NCBI GenBank assembly: GCA_963920705.1
Contig: OY987226.1
Span: forward strand, 4,342,501-4,406,500
From: Odiellus spinosus
Taxonomy: Eukaryota; Arthropoda; Arachnida; Opiliones; Phalangiidae
Reading direction: 5' to 3'
Length of the DNA stretch: 64,000 nucleotides
Part shown: piece after piece, positions 45,142 to 56,666 of the stretch
How positions within the stretch are numbered: position 1 is the stretch's first letter
Layout of the letters: the number at the start of each line of letters is the position of its first letter
The notes under the pieces: model-generated
What the model saw: only the letters and a program-made list of their open reading frames with translations
Told to the model about the DNA's origin: nothing
The model's database searches: none
Program-made: the position numbers and the translations under genes

Positions 45142-45789
45142 GAGCTCGGAATTCGCATAATTTTTATTAATTGGATAAAATCTACTAAATTATGACGTGT
45201 ATTATCCGTATGATTAAAAATAGACTATTTTTCATTCGAGTTAACTTATTCGACGATAAATTAAAAAAACGTAATCCATATCCGTTTTTATCCAAAACTG
45301 GCCAAGTAGAATTTTATCCGCGTTATAGGTTCGGATAAAAAAATTCAAAATTTAAATGATGATTTAGAATCTTAAATTCTTTGTTTTATTTTTATTCTTC
45401 AAATTAAAAACGATTTGAAATATTTTTCTTATATTTTAGACTAATTTATTTAATGTCGATACATCATGGAAACCCCTCATCTATGATATATGTTTTTACA
45501 AAAAAAAACCTACTTTAAAAGTCATTTTGTGAAAATTAAAGATGTAATTTCTTCTTTAATTGGTTCCTATTTGCTCCCTATTTTAAATTTTTGGTTCCCA
45601 TTTCACCCTATTTCCCGCCAGGAAATACCCTTTTTCCCTATTTTTTTTTCTGATTTTGGTGGGAGCCCTGCTTCGGGTAAACCTTATACATTTAACAATT
45701 ATACGAATATACAAATTTAATTTTTTAGTTACAATTTTATCCGAAAATAAACGAATAATAGAAGATTATGAATATCCGATTCCGAGCTC
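45142..45789. mobile_element. TA-type GAGCTC element with an insertion
   Basis: Ends GAGCTCGGAATTCG and GATTCCGAGCTC. The interior matches the 31209-31741 family, but about 200 bases at 45450-45670 (CCCTATTTT-rich, ending GGGAGCCCTG) are foreign. Confidence 0.65.
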
Positions 45790-46211
45790 TCTTCATGTCG
45801 TCTGCTTTATAGAGTGCCAATAGTTGACTCCCTTCATGTCGTGCCAATAAAACAATATATTAATTTGAATATAAAATATAAAAAAGGCGATAGTTTCACT
45901 TTAAGTGCATTTTAGTTTGGTTTTAAAATATTATTACTGACTTTTATTTACTGGAATATTTAAAAGGGAAATGATTATTTCAAGAAATCATGGAGTTTTT
46001 GTAAACTTTTTGGTTATTACAAAACCAAACCCTGCAAAATTAATCAGTATTCTATTATTTAAAACTATAATAAAGTCTAAACATAAAGTACTAATGGGTT
46101 AAAAGTTACTCAAATCCTCCTAGTCCCATTACTATCGTTTAAATTTTAATACCGAAGCGATTGAAATATTAATTTAACGAAATGTTATAAAACTTTATAT
46201 ATCCTATATAG
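45790..46211. other. Intergenic, nothing recognised
   Basis: AT-rich sequence. CGATAGTTTCACTTTAAGTG near 45890 is the recurrent short phrase also seen near 10165. Confidence 0.5.
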
Positions 46212-46707
46212 CAGAAGTAGATGAAACCCTCCTTTGAAGTCTACTACTCTAATGTTCCATATAGCGCTCCTCTCTGTATGGGTAAAATTCCCAATTTTTC
46301 GAGATCGGAGGGGTCCTATTTCATACCCCCTGTCTACGGAAAATTGGAAATTCTCTCTCTCCACAAACGACGACGTTTTTTTGACGAACTCCAAGGCTGC
46401 TAGAGATATTCGCTCGACGAACTCCCGCTCCGAAAATATCTCCCGTTAGGAGGCGTACGAATCGCGCTTTTTGAAACTAACCCATACAGAGAGGGGTAGA
46501 CAAGACCCGGGAGTGATAGACTTCAAAGGAGGGTTTCGTCCAAAAAACGTCCTCGTTTGTGGAGAGAATTTCCAATTTTCCGTAGACAGGGGAGATGAAG
46601 TAGGACCCCTTCTAACTCGTAAAATTGGGAATTTTACCCATACAGAGAGGAGCGCTATATGGAATATTGGAGTAGTAGACTTCAAAGGAGGGTTTCATCG
46701 GCTTCTG
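46212..46707 (-). mobile_element. CAGAAGCC-family foldback element, copy 8 (fused double copy)
   Basis: 496 bp. A nearly full copy (46212 to about 46537) lacks its last bases and joins, at GGAGGGTTTCGTCCAAAAAA, the right-hand part of an oppositely oriented copy that ends at 46707. The flanks (CTATATAG, GTAGTAT) do not match, as expected of recombination between copies. Confidence 0.85.
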
Positions 46708-46710
46708 GTA

Positions 46711-46812
46711 GTATTAGCTGAAACGATCAGGAAAAGCGTTGGAAAAGGTCAGGGAAAAACCTGGAAAAGTCACTGAATTTAAATCTGAAAAAACTGTGGC
46801 ACCCCTGATTAA
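46711..46812. repeat. GTCAGGGAATTT-type repeat fragment
   Basis: Matches the right end of the repeat at 44262-44625. Confidence 0.6.
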
Positions 46813-47419
46813 AATATATTTTTAAGAGATGAGTTTTAACCCCATTTAGGTTATTTTTTCATGAAACACAAAACTTTTACTTTGGTTTAAGACTTACGAC
46901 AATCTTCCCCTACTAATTTAGTCCGCAGTTTTCCGAAAACCCGATAAAAATATTTTATTCATCGTCACGAAATTTGCTCTCCCTCTCGATTCCGGGCGCA
47001 GCGAGACAGTTTTCTTAGGACAAGGAAATCTTACGAAACGTATTATATACGGCTCTCTCGTATTAATTAGTCCTTCCCTTTTCCTTTTTGGCATTTTTTT
47101 TTCCCTGGCCTCTCGCCAAAACGAATTACGTTTATGATTTTAGAATTAATATGGTGAAACCGAGGGAGGAATAGATAAGCTTAATACCATTAATTCGGGA
47201 ATATATCTTCTAGCCTTTAACCCTATTGCTTCTATTAGTTAGTGGACGACCTTAGGACTTTTCATATACACTTATAATAGCGAGAGAAAGATTTATTTCT
47301 TTATCGCTACGCTCATTTAGGAAATTATAGTTTATAGTCATTATATTCCGGCTTTCAAAATACAAACACACCCACAATTATAACAAAGAGCTCTTTAAAG
47401 GGTTAGTTTATCTAAAACT
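46813..47419. other. Intergenic, nothing recognised
   Basis: AT-rich sequence without supported features. Confidence 0.5.
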
Positions 47420-47930
47420 ACGTTGGTACTAGGCCTTGGAATCGATTTAAACCCTTTCAAAACGTTTCTCTAGAGTCGAATCGATTTGATTCGATTTCAG
47501 CTACGTTCACACCGTTTCGAATATTCAAATCAGCTTTTCAAATTAGTAATTTTATATTTTAACCCTGGATCTTTACAGTTGACCTCACTATTTTAAAATT
47601 TGACCTTTACAAAACGGTTCAAAACGGTTTCAAATACTCTAGTGTGAACGCAGCTTCCTTGAAACTGCTTCGGGAACCAGTTTCGTATAGATTCGGCTGG
47701 TTTCAACAACCGATAGATGAAGCTACGATAAATCGATTTATAAAGATAATGCGTGACGCTTAAAACGATTCCTGGCGATTTGAATATCGGTTTAATTTTA
47801 CAGTTTCAAATCGATTAAGAAATGCTAGTGTGAACGTAGCTAATGGTTCCCGAAGCAGTTTCGAGAAATCGGGTCAAATCGATTCGAGAAAAAACTATTT
47901 TCCGTTCACACGATTACAGCAAACGTTTTG
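47420..47930. repeat. GCTACGTTCA dispersed repeat, composite copy
   Basis: Contains AACTACGTTGGTACTAGGCC, AGCTACGTTCACACCG, AGTGTGAACGCAGCTTCC and GCTAGTGTGAACGTAGCT, indicating at least two nested or fused units. Confidence 0.65.
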
Positions 47931-48179
47931 CCAAAAAGTTGGTGCAACTAAAATTTTTTTATTCTCTCCCCCAGTCGTGTTAGTAATATTCTTTCTAAAA
48001 AAAATAACAAAATTTAAAGTTTTACTTTAATTTCTGAATTGTTTTATCTCGTAGTTCCAATTTGAGGTCGTTAACACTAAGCTTTCAGATTATATCATAT
48101 TTACGAGATCAAAACTTGTATGTACTATTTGGAATTATTTTTTTAACGAGCTTTCCTGAAAATGCTACTCTTCTTCCAA

Positions 48180-48490
48180 TTATTTGGAATAATTCATCTA
48201 AATAAATTTATTTAACTCGCAAACGCCGGCTTTGGCATCGTAAAAAAAAATATAATCTCTTAAAAATGCTAAGCCTAAATCGGGCCTAATTAGAAATGAA
48301 ATTCAAATTCGCGCGCTTTTTCACTCAAACTCGCGCGCTTTTTCATTCAAAAGCGCGCGAGTTTGAATTTCATTTATTTTAAGGCTCGATTTTTAGGCTT
48401 AGCATTTTTAAGAGGTAATTTTTTACAACGCTTATACAAGCTGGTGTTGTGAGTTAAATAAATTAATTTAGATGAATTAATTTGTTTTAA
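48180..48490. mobile_element. Long foldback with GCGCGC centre
   Basis: About 310 bp of imperfect inverted repeat. AATTCATCTAAATAAATTTA and CTTAAAAATGCTAAGCCTAA on the left pair with TTAGGCTTAGCATTTTTAAG and TAAATTAATTTAGATGAATT on the right. The centre has CGCGCGCTTTTTCA repeated twice against AAAGCGCGCGAG. No flanking duplication resolved. Confidence 0.65.
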
Positions 48491-49659
48491 ATTAAGGAAA
48501 GCATCGTTTCGAAAAGTTTATGGTTTCCCTGGGGTCACAAGATCTAAACGGCGCCTATTGGTCGGGTGATGACCTCGGAAATGCAATGTTTTTGTAGCAG
48601 ACAGCTAAGTCCGACCTTCAAACCCGTTTTTATCATATTTAGGAGATGCTTTAAAAATAACAATTGATATTTTTCTTAAGTTTTCGATAACGTAGATTCA
48701 GAAAAACGTAAAATCAAGTTAATTCAGTTACACTTTAAGTAAATATATTTTAATACAATCGCGGAAGATTTATAATAAGCTTATTCAAATCTGATCCATC
48801 GTTTTAAGTAGCTTAAAAGCTTTCTCTGAAACTTCTTTGATCAATAATTTAAGAAGAGGATTTTGATTTCGCGCGGTTGAAAGATTCTGAGAATCGTGTA
48901 AAATTTAATAGGATTGAATCCATTTTATCTTGCTATAAACTTCCAAAATTGTACGAAGTTTAATTCTATTCAACTTAACTTAATGTGAAAAGTATATTAA
49001 ACCTCGCGAAGAAGCAAACTAAATTTAGACAAAATAATACCCAAATGTCTGGATAATCGGTTTAATTTATTCACAAAATTTTCGAATACATTGGATTTAC
49101 CAACGAAACCTGATTATGCGTAAAGATAAAGAGGATTATCTACTCCCAAACGCTGATCTCTATAGTGTAAACACTTCAATATTTATTAAATTACTAGACT
49201 TAAAGTTAAAGGGAAACATGGAGCTTTTGATTTTAATTTATTTTTGGAATCACCTTTTTTTCAGACCCTTGTTTAAATTAGTTTCTAAAGTTTAGTAAAA
49301 TTCGAATTTTAGTAATTATAATTTCGGAACAATCAAATTTTTTTTTAGCACTTAACTGTGCTTGTAATATCGTAACATTAAAAGGAATAGGCCGGCGTTT
49401 GATGCCCAACGTCTTAGGTGTCAAAATTTGAATCTTTACAGATTTTTGAACAATTTAGAGACATTTTTCGAATGTTCTACTACTAGAACAAATCATATAT
49501 TTGATTGAAAAATCGATCAAAAAAATAATTTCATTTTCATCTTCTTCCTTCAAAGTGACTGTCACTTAATTTTTCATGAACTCCAAATGGAAATTGAGTA
49601 GCAAATTCGGAAAAATCGTTGAAAATCGATTCAAATAAATTATCCGTGATACTACGTCA
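48491..49659. other. AT-rich intergenic, nothing recognised
   Basis: No open frame or repeat I can support. Confidence 0.5.
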
Positions 49660-49790
49660 TCACTATGATCGCGTTGTTATTGTAGAGCCTATACACGTGA
49701 TTCTCTCACGTTCTGGCGCGTGATGAGGTCGGTTTCGCGCAGTCTTTATCGTAAAAGTACTTATAATCTTGGAAAATTATGACCCATTGT
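49660..49790 (-). repeat. GCGAAAGCGACC dispersed repeat, inverted
   Basis: ACGTCATCACTATGATCGCG through GGTTTCGCGCAGTC to AAAGTACTTATAAT. Confidence 0.6.
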
Positions 49791-51335
49791 GACCAGACGA
49801 TACAGAGTGTCAAAAATATCGAATCAAAAATGGTGGCGTAATTTATATACGACCCCTATATTCTACACCTACATTTAAAGTTAAACTATACCTAAATGAC
49901 CTTTAATTTCACCCACATTGCATAATGTACAAGTAATGTCAAGTTTTAAAAAAAAATATGCGGGGTCGTTTTTATCTTTATATATACGTTAATTAAAGTC
50001 TCTAATTAATGGCGTGTTTACAACTTCTTTTTTTTTTTTCTCTCTCTAGAAAGAGGTTCCTCTTTCTTTTCCCCGTTCCTTTTTGTACTGCTCTTAAAAT
50101 GAAAGATCTTCCAAGCTGTTATTACAAATGACAACCATTCGTTTAAGGTTGCCGGAATAAAATATGGTTTTAGCTCCGATTTTATTATATAGTACTTTCA
50201 TTTTTTTCCTACTTTTAGCTCGTCTCTTGAGATTATTTTTCATTTTGAGAAACTATACTGGAGCCAAAAAATAGTACTGTTTTAAAGAGATAGTATTACA
50301 CGAATTAATTTCGAAACATTTTTAAAGGGATAACGAAGTCGTACCAGTACAAGGGCTTCTTATTCTTATTTAAAAAAATTCAAATTATTTTTTCTATATA
50401 TGACTTACTTTATTTTTGGAACGTAATTAAGTATAATTTTCGTACGAAATCTAGGAGTTTCTGAATTAAGCACTTCCACGAAAAAGACCGCGTGAAAGTG
50501 ACCTTATCGCGTGCCTCAATAGTCCTGGTCTATTTCCAAAACCGGAAGTCTAGAGTACCTCGCGAAAATTTTGGCGGGGAAAACTTTTTGTCACGTGATC
50601 GTCCGCCATCTTTTTGTAGTGTGAAAATAGCTACAGACTAACCAACGGCTCCTATATTTTATCATATCGGAAGCGTTGGACTAACAACTTGAATTTGGTT
50701 TGTGGGAAATAAAATTAGAAATAATCTGGCAACCTGTTACAACAAAAAGATGGCGGCGCGGCTATGAGACAAGGGCCCATTTCCGGTAAATCGACCAGGA
50801 CTATAGTTGATATTTTAAAATAACTTGTGGGTGCGACATCTTGTTCGAATGTTGCTAACTACGTCACGAAATCACGTGGCATTAAGGTTATACAGGGGTA
50901 GTTATTTCCGTTTTCATAAAACGTATAGGGGTCAAAGGGCTCAGACGTTACTCGGGAGAGACCCGACCTTGAGAGCTGACACGGATATTGAAAAATAAGC
51001 TTAAGAAATGCTCGGTGCTCACGAGCGCTATAAGCTTTATAACCTATGACGTAGAGTAAGCTCCTCATTTATGATAGCAACTATTAGCATCAAAAACTCG
51101 GTGTTCTATTTAAATTAAATTTGTTTTTCAAGAGATACCATTAGATCGGGTACAGCCTCACTTCAAACTATATTTATTATTTATTTTATAAAATTTAATA
51201 TGTACTTGAATAACTTGAATTATTAAGTGTCCGTTAGATTAAGTTTAAATCCCGTGGGAAATTAGTTTCACCTGTGCTTATATAAAAATAAACTTTGTGT
51301 CCTAGTTGAGGCTATTAGATTTTTATTCATGAAGA
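49791..51335. other. Intergenic with one dispersed repeat
   Basis: 50398-50517 is another GCGAAAGCGACC repeat copy (GTGAAAGTGACCTTATCGCG). An open frame at 50859-51068 is unsupported. Confidence 0.5.
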
Positions 51336-51672
51336 CAGAAGCCGATGAAACCCTCCTTTGAAGTCTATTACTCCCGGGTCTTGTCTACCCCTCTCTGTAT
51401 GGGTTATTCTCAAAAGACGCGATTCGTACGCCTCCTAACGGTAGATGTTTTCGGAGCGAGAGTTCGTCGAGCGAATATCTCTAGCAGCCTTGGAGTTCGT
51501 CCAAAAAACGTCGTCGTTTGTGGAGAGAGAGAATTTCCAATTTTCCGTAGACAGGGGGGATGAAGTAGGACCCCTTCTAACTCGTAAAATTATGGATTTT
51601 ACCCATACAGAGAGGAGCGCTATATCGAACATTAGAGTAGTAGACTTCAAAGGAGGGTTTCATCGGCTTCTG
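51336..51672 (+). mobile_element. CAGAAGCC-family foldback element, copy 9 (duplication ATGAAGA)
   Basis: 337 bp, same orientation as copies 1 and 2; exact ATGAAGA at 51329-51335 and 51673-51679. Confidence 0.94.
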
Positions 51673-52039
51673 ATGAAGATCATATATATAATATCAATCC
51701 GCTTTGAACTTTACTCATTTAGTCAATTTCTTTTGAACATATTTTTCGTTTTTTTTTTCTTTCTTGAAACTGATTAACATAATTTACGACCATAAGTACA
51801 TGTAAATAAGTTAGTAGTGTTAGAAGATGTTCTTATAGGGGTCGGACTCGAGACATTTTGTAATGCGAGGTATTCCAAAGATTTTCGGATTTCAACTCTG
51901 ATATTTCTTTGAAACTAGCTAATTAAAAACTAAGTAATGAGGGGGTTAATATTTTTCACCCCATTTGTGCGCACAAAATGCTATATTTAGAAATTATCCC
52001 ATTTTAGAAGATAGTGATCTTAAAAATCCCTCACCTATA

Positions 52040-52505
52040 GAGCTCGGAATTCGAATAATTTTTATTAATTGGATAAAATCTACTAAATTCTGATGATTAT
52101 TATCTGTTTGATTAAAAATAGACTATTTTTAATTCGAATTAACTTATTCGAAGATAAAGTAAAAAAACGGAATCCATATCCGTTTTTATCCAAAAATGGC
52201 CTTATCTTAGAATATTATCCGCGTTATACGTTCGGATAAAAAAATTCTAAATTTATTTTCCTGAAAAATAACGAATAAAATGATGATTTAAAATCTTAGT
52301 TTCGTTGTTTTATTTATATCCTTCGTATTAAAAGTCAATTTGAAATATTTTTCTTATATTTTAGACTAATTCTGGAAACGAGAATTTTCTTATCCATTTT
52401 TATAAGTTTGAAAACCAGTAATTTGTTCGTAGATAAAGCGCCAAAGTCTTATCTTCGGGTAAACCTTATGCATTTAACAATTATACGAATATACAAATTT
52501 CATAC
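52040..52505. mobile_element. TA-flanked GAGCTC element, right-truncated
   Basis: Left end TATA then GAGCTCGGAATTCG, and the family interior up to TTAACAATTATACGAATATA; the final GAGCTC is missing. Confidence 0.7.
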
Positions 52506-52956
52506 CCTCACAATTGTTTTGCAAAGATTCATTGCAAAATATATTTTCTAATAGAATAATATTTTAAACCTTCAAATATAGGCGGGTGAAATTTCAATTT
52601 TCGTGTGGTTTAGTATTATACCGGCAGGAAAACCCTTAGGGTTACAGTGACACTGGGGCGGGCAGGTGCAAAACATCACGATATATGGAGATTAGGAGCG
52701 TGATAATCCCGATTTTACACACTTAGGAATAATCTTGGAATAAAATCTTAATACGCAGTCAATAATTTAAAAATAAAACGCTAAACTTCAAATTGATTTT
52801 ATAGGAGATATTGACACGTGACTTCTATATAGAAAAAAAGACAGGGTGTTTTTATTTTAGCTTCTGTAGTCTTGACAAAAAATGTAAGATTATTTCTGTA
52901 ATTGAGGCTGCACAGTATTTTAATGAACTCCAAATAGAAATTGAGTAGCATATGTC
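52506..52956. other. Intergenic, nothing recognised
   Basis: No supported feature. Confidence 0.5.
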
Positions 52957-53294
52957 CAGAAGCCGATGAAACCCTCCTTTGAAGTGTACTACTCTAATGT
53001 TCCAAATAGCGCTCCTCTCTGTATGGGTAAAATTCCCAATTTTACGAGATCGGAGGGGTCCTACTTCATACCCCCTGTCTACGGAAAATTGGAAATTCTC
53101 TCTCTCCACAAACGACGACGTTTTTTTTGACGAACTCCAAGGCTGCTAGAGATATTCGCTCGACGAACTCCCGCACCGAAAATATCTACCGTTAGGAGGC
53201 GTACGAATCGCGCTTTTTGAAACTAACCCATACAGAGAGGGGTAGACAAGACCCGGGAGTAATAGACTTCAAAGGAGGGTTTCATCGGCTTCTG
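52957..53294 (-). mobile_element. CAGAAGCC-family foldback element, copy 10 (duplication ATATGTC)
   Basis: 338 bp, exact ATATGTC at 52950-52956 and 53295-53301. Confidence 0.94.
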
Positions 53295-53379
53295 ATATGT
53301 CATAGAACAAAATTACCACAACAGCAAAAATACATATTTAATAATCGCCATTTTCGAAATTAAAATAAAAATTTCCCCG

Positions 53380-53545
53380 CAATACAACGTCATCACTACG
53401 GTCGCGTGACTATTGTAGATCATACAGTAGATTCTCGCAAGTTCTGACAAGTGATAAGGTCGCTTTCGCGCAGTCTTTTTTGTAAAAGTACTTATCGTAC
53501 GAAAATTATCGGTAATTACGTTCCAAAAATAAGCTACGTCATATA
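53380..53545 (-). repeat. GCGAAAGCGACC dispersed repeat, inverted
   Basis: CGTCATCACTACGGTCGCGT, GATAAGGTCGCTTTCGCGCA and AATTACGTTCCAAAAATAAG give the longest copy of this family. Confidence 0.6.
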
Positions 53546-53549
53546 TCGG

Positions 53550-53775
53550 AAGAAAAATATTTCAAATTGACTTTTAATTTGAAGAATATAAATAAAACGA
53601 CGAAACTAAGATTTTAAATCATCTTTTTATTCGTTATTTTCCAGGAAAATCAATTTTGAATTATTTTATCCGAACGTATAACGCGGATAATATTCTAAGA
53701 TATGACCATTTTTGGATAAAAACGGATATGGATTACGTTTTTTACTTTAACTTCGAATAAGTTAACTCGAATGAA
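53550..53775. mobile_element. TA-type GAGCTC element, fragment
   Basis: Family interior from ATTTCAAATTGACTTTTAAT to AAGTTAACTCGAATGAAAA, then a short (AAAAT)n run at 53772-53797. Confidence 0.65.
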
Positions 53776-53797
53776 AATAAAATAAAATAAAATAAAA

Positions 53798-54162
53798 ACG
53801 ATGACAGCCTCACTTTAAGAATATTTAAAATTTTTAGTTGACGACTACTCTAAACTACGCGCCTGCCATGGGATAAGAAATATGACGACACTCTTTCTCT
53901 CTAATATTAAATGTTTCACCGAATTTAAAAGTTAGTCGAGCTTGTCGCTTTTCGCTTAGTCAGAGTAATTAACGCGACTTTAGAGTTTAGAAGGAACCCT
54001 TTATAGCTATTTACGTGAACTTGAGGTGTAGGGTGACTCGTAATTAAAGATCTTCAAACATATATACGAACAAGACCAAAATAGGCTGAGGAGAAAATTT
54101 ACCATTAGTTTTAATTGCTAAGAACTAAGGTGCCTTCGCGAAATACCAAATATTTTAAAATA
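53798..54162. other. Intergenic, nothing recognised
   Basis: Begins with the recurrent phrase GATGACAGCCTCACTTTAA. Confidence 0.5.
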
Positions 54163-54571
54163 CAGAGTGACCACTTTTCCTATTTTTTCCTATATTTTCA
54201 CCTCCTTCCTATTTTCTCCTATAATTTAATGTCAATTCCTATAATCTCCTATATTTCTACTCAAAATCTCTAGTTAAGGGTAAAGTTCTAAATCATACTG
54301 TCAGCTGTGGCTGGATAAGATTATTTTAGCTTAACTGTACATTTTCCAGTTAAAATAGTCTGTAAAATTCCATACTATTTAAGCAATTGGATCATATTAA
54401 TACCGTGTTTAAACCGGTGGCGAGAGTTGTGACGCAATAATAAACATGGTTCCTACTTTTAATTATTTTCATATTTTATCATATATTTTACATAAAATTC
54501 TTCCTATATTTTCCTATATTTCGCAAAGAAATTTCCTATATTGGATTTTCAAATTTTCAGTGGCCACCCTG
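54163..54571. mobile_element. CAGGGTGACC-ended element, copy 3
   Basis: 409 bp, ends CAGAGTGACCACTT and CAGTGGCCACCCTG, internally shorter than the other two; no flanking duplication seen. Confidence 0.72.
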
Positions 54572-55068
54572 AGTTTTTTTTACCATAAGATATACACAGC
54601 CCCTTCATGTTGTGACGAAGGCCGATTTTGATGTTTTTGTGAAGGCACATTTAGATGCGGAGAACGTTGTACTGTGACTGGGACAAACCGCCCATCTTGT
54701 GAACCATCTAATTAGTAGATAAGTCATCCTTTACAAGTGGCGTAAGCGTTAGCGTGAACTTCTAAAAGTTTTGGTCAAATCTATGTACGCATGCAGAGTA
54801 CCGGACATATCGATCTGTTTATCGAAAATAGGGTCATTTCGGACGACTGCCCCGGGAGCGTCCTGAAACTTCCAAGATATCATTTAGATCGCGAGGTATA
54901 AACGTACGAATTAATTTCGAGAAATTAAAGCACCATGCCCTATTTCCTTTCATTTCATTAAAATAATAAAATTACTTTATTGATTGCAAAGGGAATATTT
55001 ATCACCACTAATTTCGATAAAATTTTAATTATTAATATTTTATCGAAAATATTGCTTTAGTACATTAA
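54572..55068. other. Intergenic, nothing recognised
   Basis: No supported feature. Confidence 0.5.
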
Positions 55069-55560
55069 AGGGAGAATGCAACCTAATAATTAGTGATTTT
55101 ATTTTTATCGATTCGTTACCGTTTAAATAGGCCTAATCCACCGATTAAAAGTTTACCAAACAAATATTAAACTAGAAATAAATTTAAAACTTACCCTGAA
55201 AATAGGCTTAGCGGGATTCATGGAGATGTAAGGTCTAGCGACCAATGAGCTCACGCGAGATCTCTAAGAGACTTAAGGCGGATGCGCACAGACCTATTTT
55301 CACGCGTTTCGAGCTCGTGCGACAATTTTAAATCAATGGGTGCACGAGCGCGAAACGCGTGAAAAGAGGTCTGTGTGAATCCGGCTTTACAATCGCATTT
55401 GATTGGTCGCTTGACCTTATACGCGACGAAATTCAGGATCTCCATGAATCCCGCTAAGCCTATTTTCCGAGTAATTTTTAAATTGATTTCTAGTTTAATA
55501 TTTGTTGATTAGGCCTATTTAAACGAAAAATATCACTTTTGTTTAGATTGCATTGTCCCT
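55069..55560. mobile_element. TTAA-flanked foldback element carrying a nested MITE
   Basis: AGGGAGAATGCAACC to GCATTGTCCCT with TTAA on each side (55065-55068 and 55561-55564). The net length without the nested 111-bp element is about 378 bp, as for the copy at 33971. Confidence 0.78.
55276..55386. mobile_element. TTA-flanked 111-bp hairpin MITE (nested)
   Basis: AGGCGGATGCGCACAGACCT to AGGTCTGTGTGAATCCGGCT, with TTA at 55273-55275 and 55387-55389, inside the loop of the TTAA element. Confidence 0.85.
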
Positions 55561-55564
55561 TTAA

Positions 55565-56346
55565 ATGGAATAAGTTAATTTTCCTTTTCACGCTTCGTTT
55601 ATAAATAGTTATTTAACGTTTACAAACTCCCTTGATCGGAGAGCCCTTTACACAATTTTCCGCTTTAATTATCAAAAGCGTAATGAACATTATGACAATA
55701 TAGAGAGCGAAAACCTCTTTTCCTTTTAATTATTAAACTGCCCGTTCTAAAAATAAATCTATGGACGGAGAAGCCAGGCCCGAAAAGATGAAGAGGGTTT
55801 ATAAAGCTCACCTGTAACTGAAACTCATTTATTGACTTTTGACCCAAGCGCCCTCTAACGAGAAACAGCGGCTGAAGTAAGAACTAACAAAACGACGTGC
55901 GCGTCTGTCAATTCTTTAGCAGCCACGCACTTGGTTAAATTGTTAATTCTTAGCCTTTGTTTGCCGGTAGAGTTATGTTTTGTTATTCCTCTAAGATTGG
56001 TGTCCAGTAAAGACCTAGACGTAATCAGTTCCACTCTGTCTGAAATGAATACGTAATCACTTTGATCACACCGTAAGGAATACGTAATCGTACCGTAATC
56101 GCTGTAGTCACCTCATAATCACCGTATTATTTTGTAATTATATTAACTCTATAATCACTTCATAATCCCACTTAATTTATTACATAATCGCTGGAGTCAC
56201 TTGTGGTATTCGTGTAATCATCAAACTCACTCGCGTAGTCGTTGAAGTAATGGGGTTTATAGGAACATTTGGCCAATGGAAATACCACGATGCCTATGGA
56301 AAAATAGCAAGGGATATGGTAAAAACCATACTGCCTAAGGGATAAT
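55565..56346. other. Intergenic with degenerate GTAATC repeats
   Basis: Between 56,017 and 56,242, ACGTAATCRC/CATAATCAC-like phrases recur about every 12-25 bases without a fixed period. No gene supported. Confidence 0.45.
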
Positions 56347-56659
56347 CAAGAATCCATTCAGGTTCCATAAGAATATGGGAGGGCCGCGATTCAATAACCA
56401 TCCTCCCAAACTTTGTAGCAAAAGTTCGTCCGCTTCGAATCGATTTTTCAAGTAAATCGCTCCTGACATCTATTATTAACCCGCGCCACTAACGACCTTG
56501 ACATAATATTTTGGGTAATAAAAATGGAGCCGACCGAAAAAAGATCTAAGCGTACAAATGTTGCGAAAATTGCGGACGAACTTTCGTTACAAAGTTTGGG
56601 AGGATGGTACCAGAGTCTAAAGCTATGCCATATTCTTATGGAACCTGAATGGATTCTTG
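56347..56659 (+). mobile_element. CAAGAATCC-family foldback element (duplication GGATAAT)
   Basis: 313 bp with exact GGATAAT at 56340-56346 and 56660-56666. The inner arms share CGGACGAACTTT and ACAAAGTTTGGGAGGATGGT. On the plus strand it contains an open segment beginning MEPTEKRSKRTNVAKIADEL that is preserved in all three copies. Confidence 0.92.
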
Positions 56660-56666
56660 GGATAAT

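Noticed and set aside
9501..53294. Recurring 60-110-codon frames such as MKPSFEVYYS... and ...VERENFQFSVDRG
   Set aside because: They sit entirely within copies of the CAGAAGCC foldback element, on both strands, and reflect the shared element, not a gene family.
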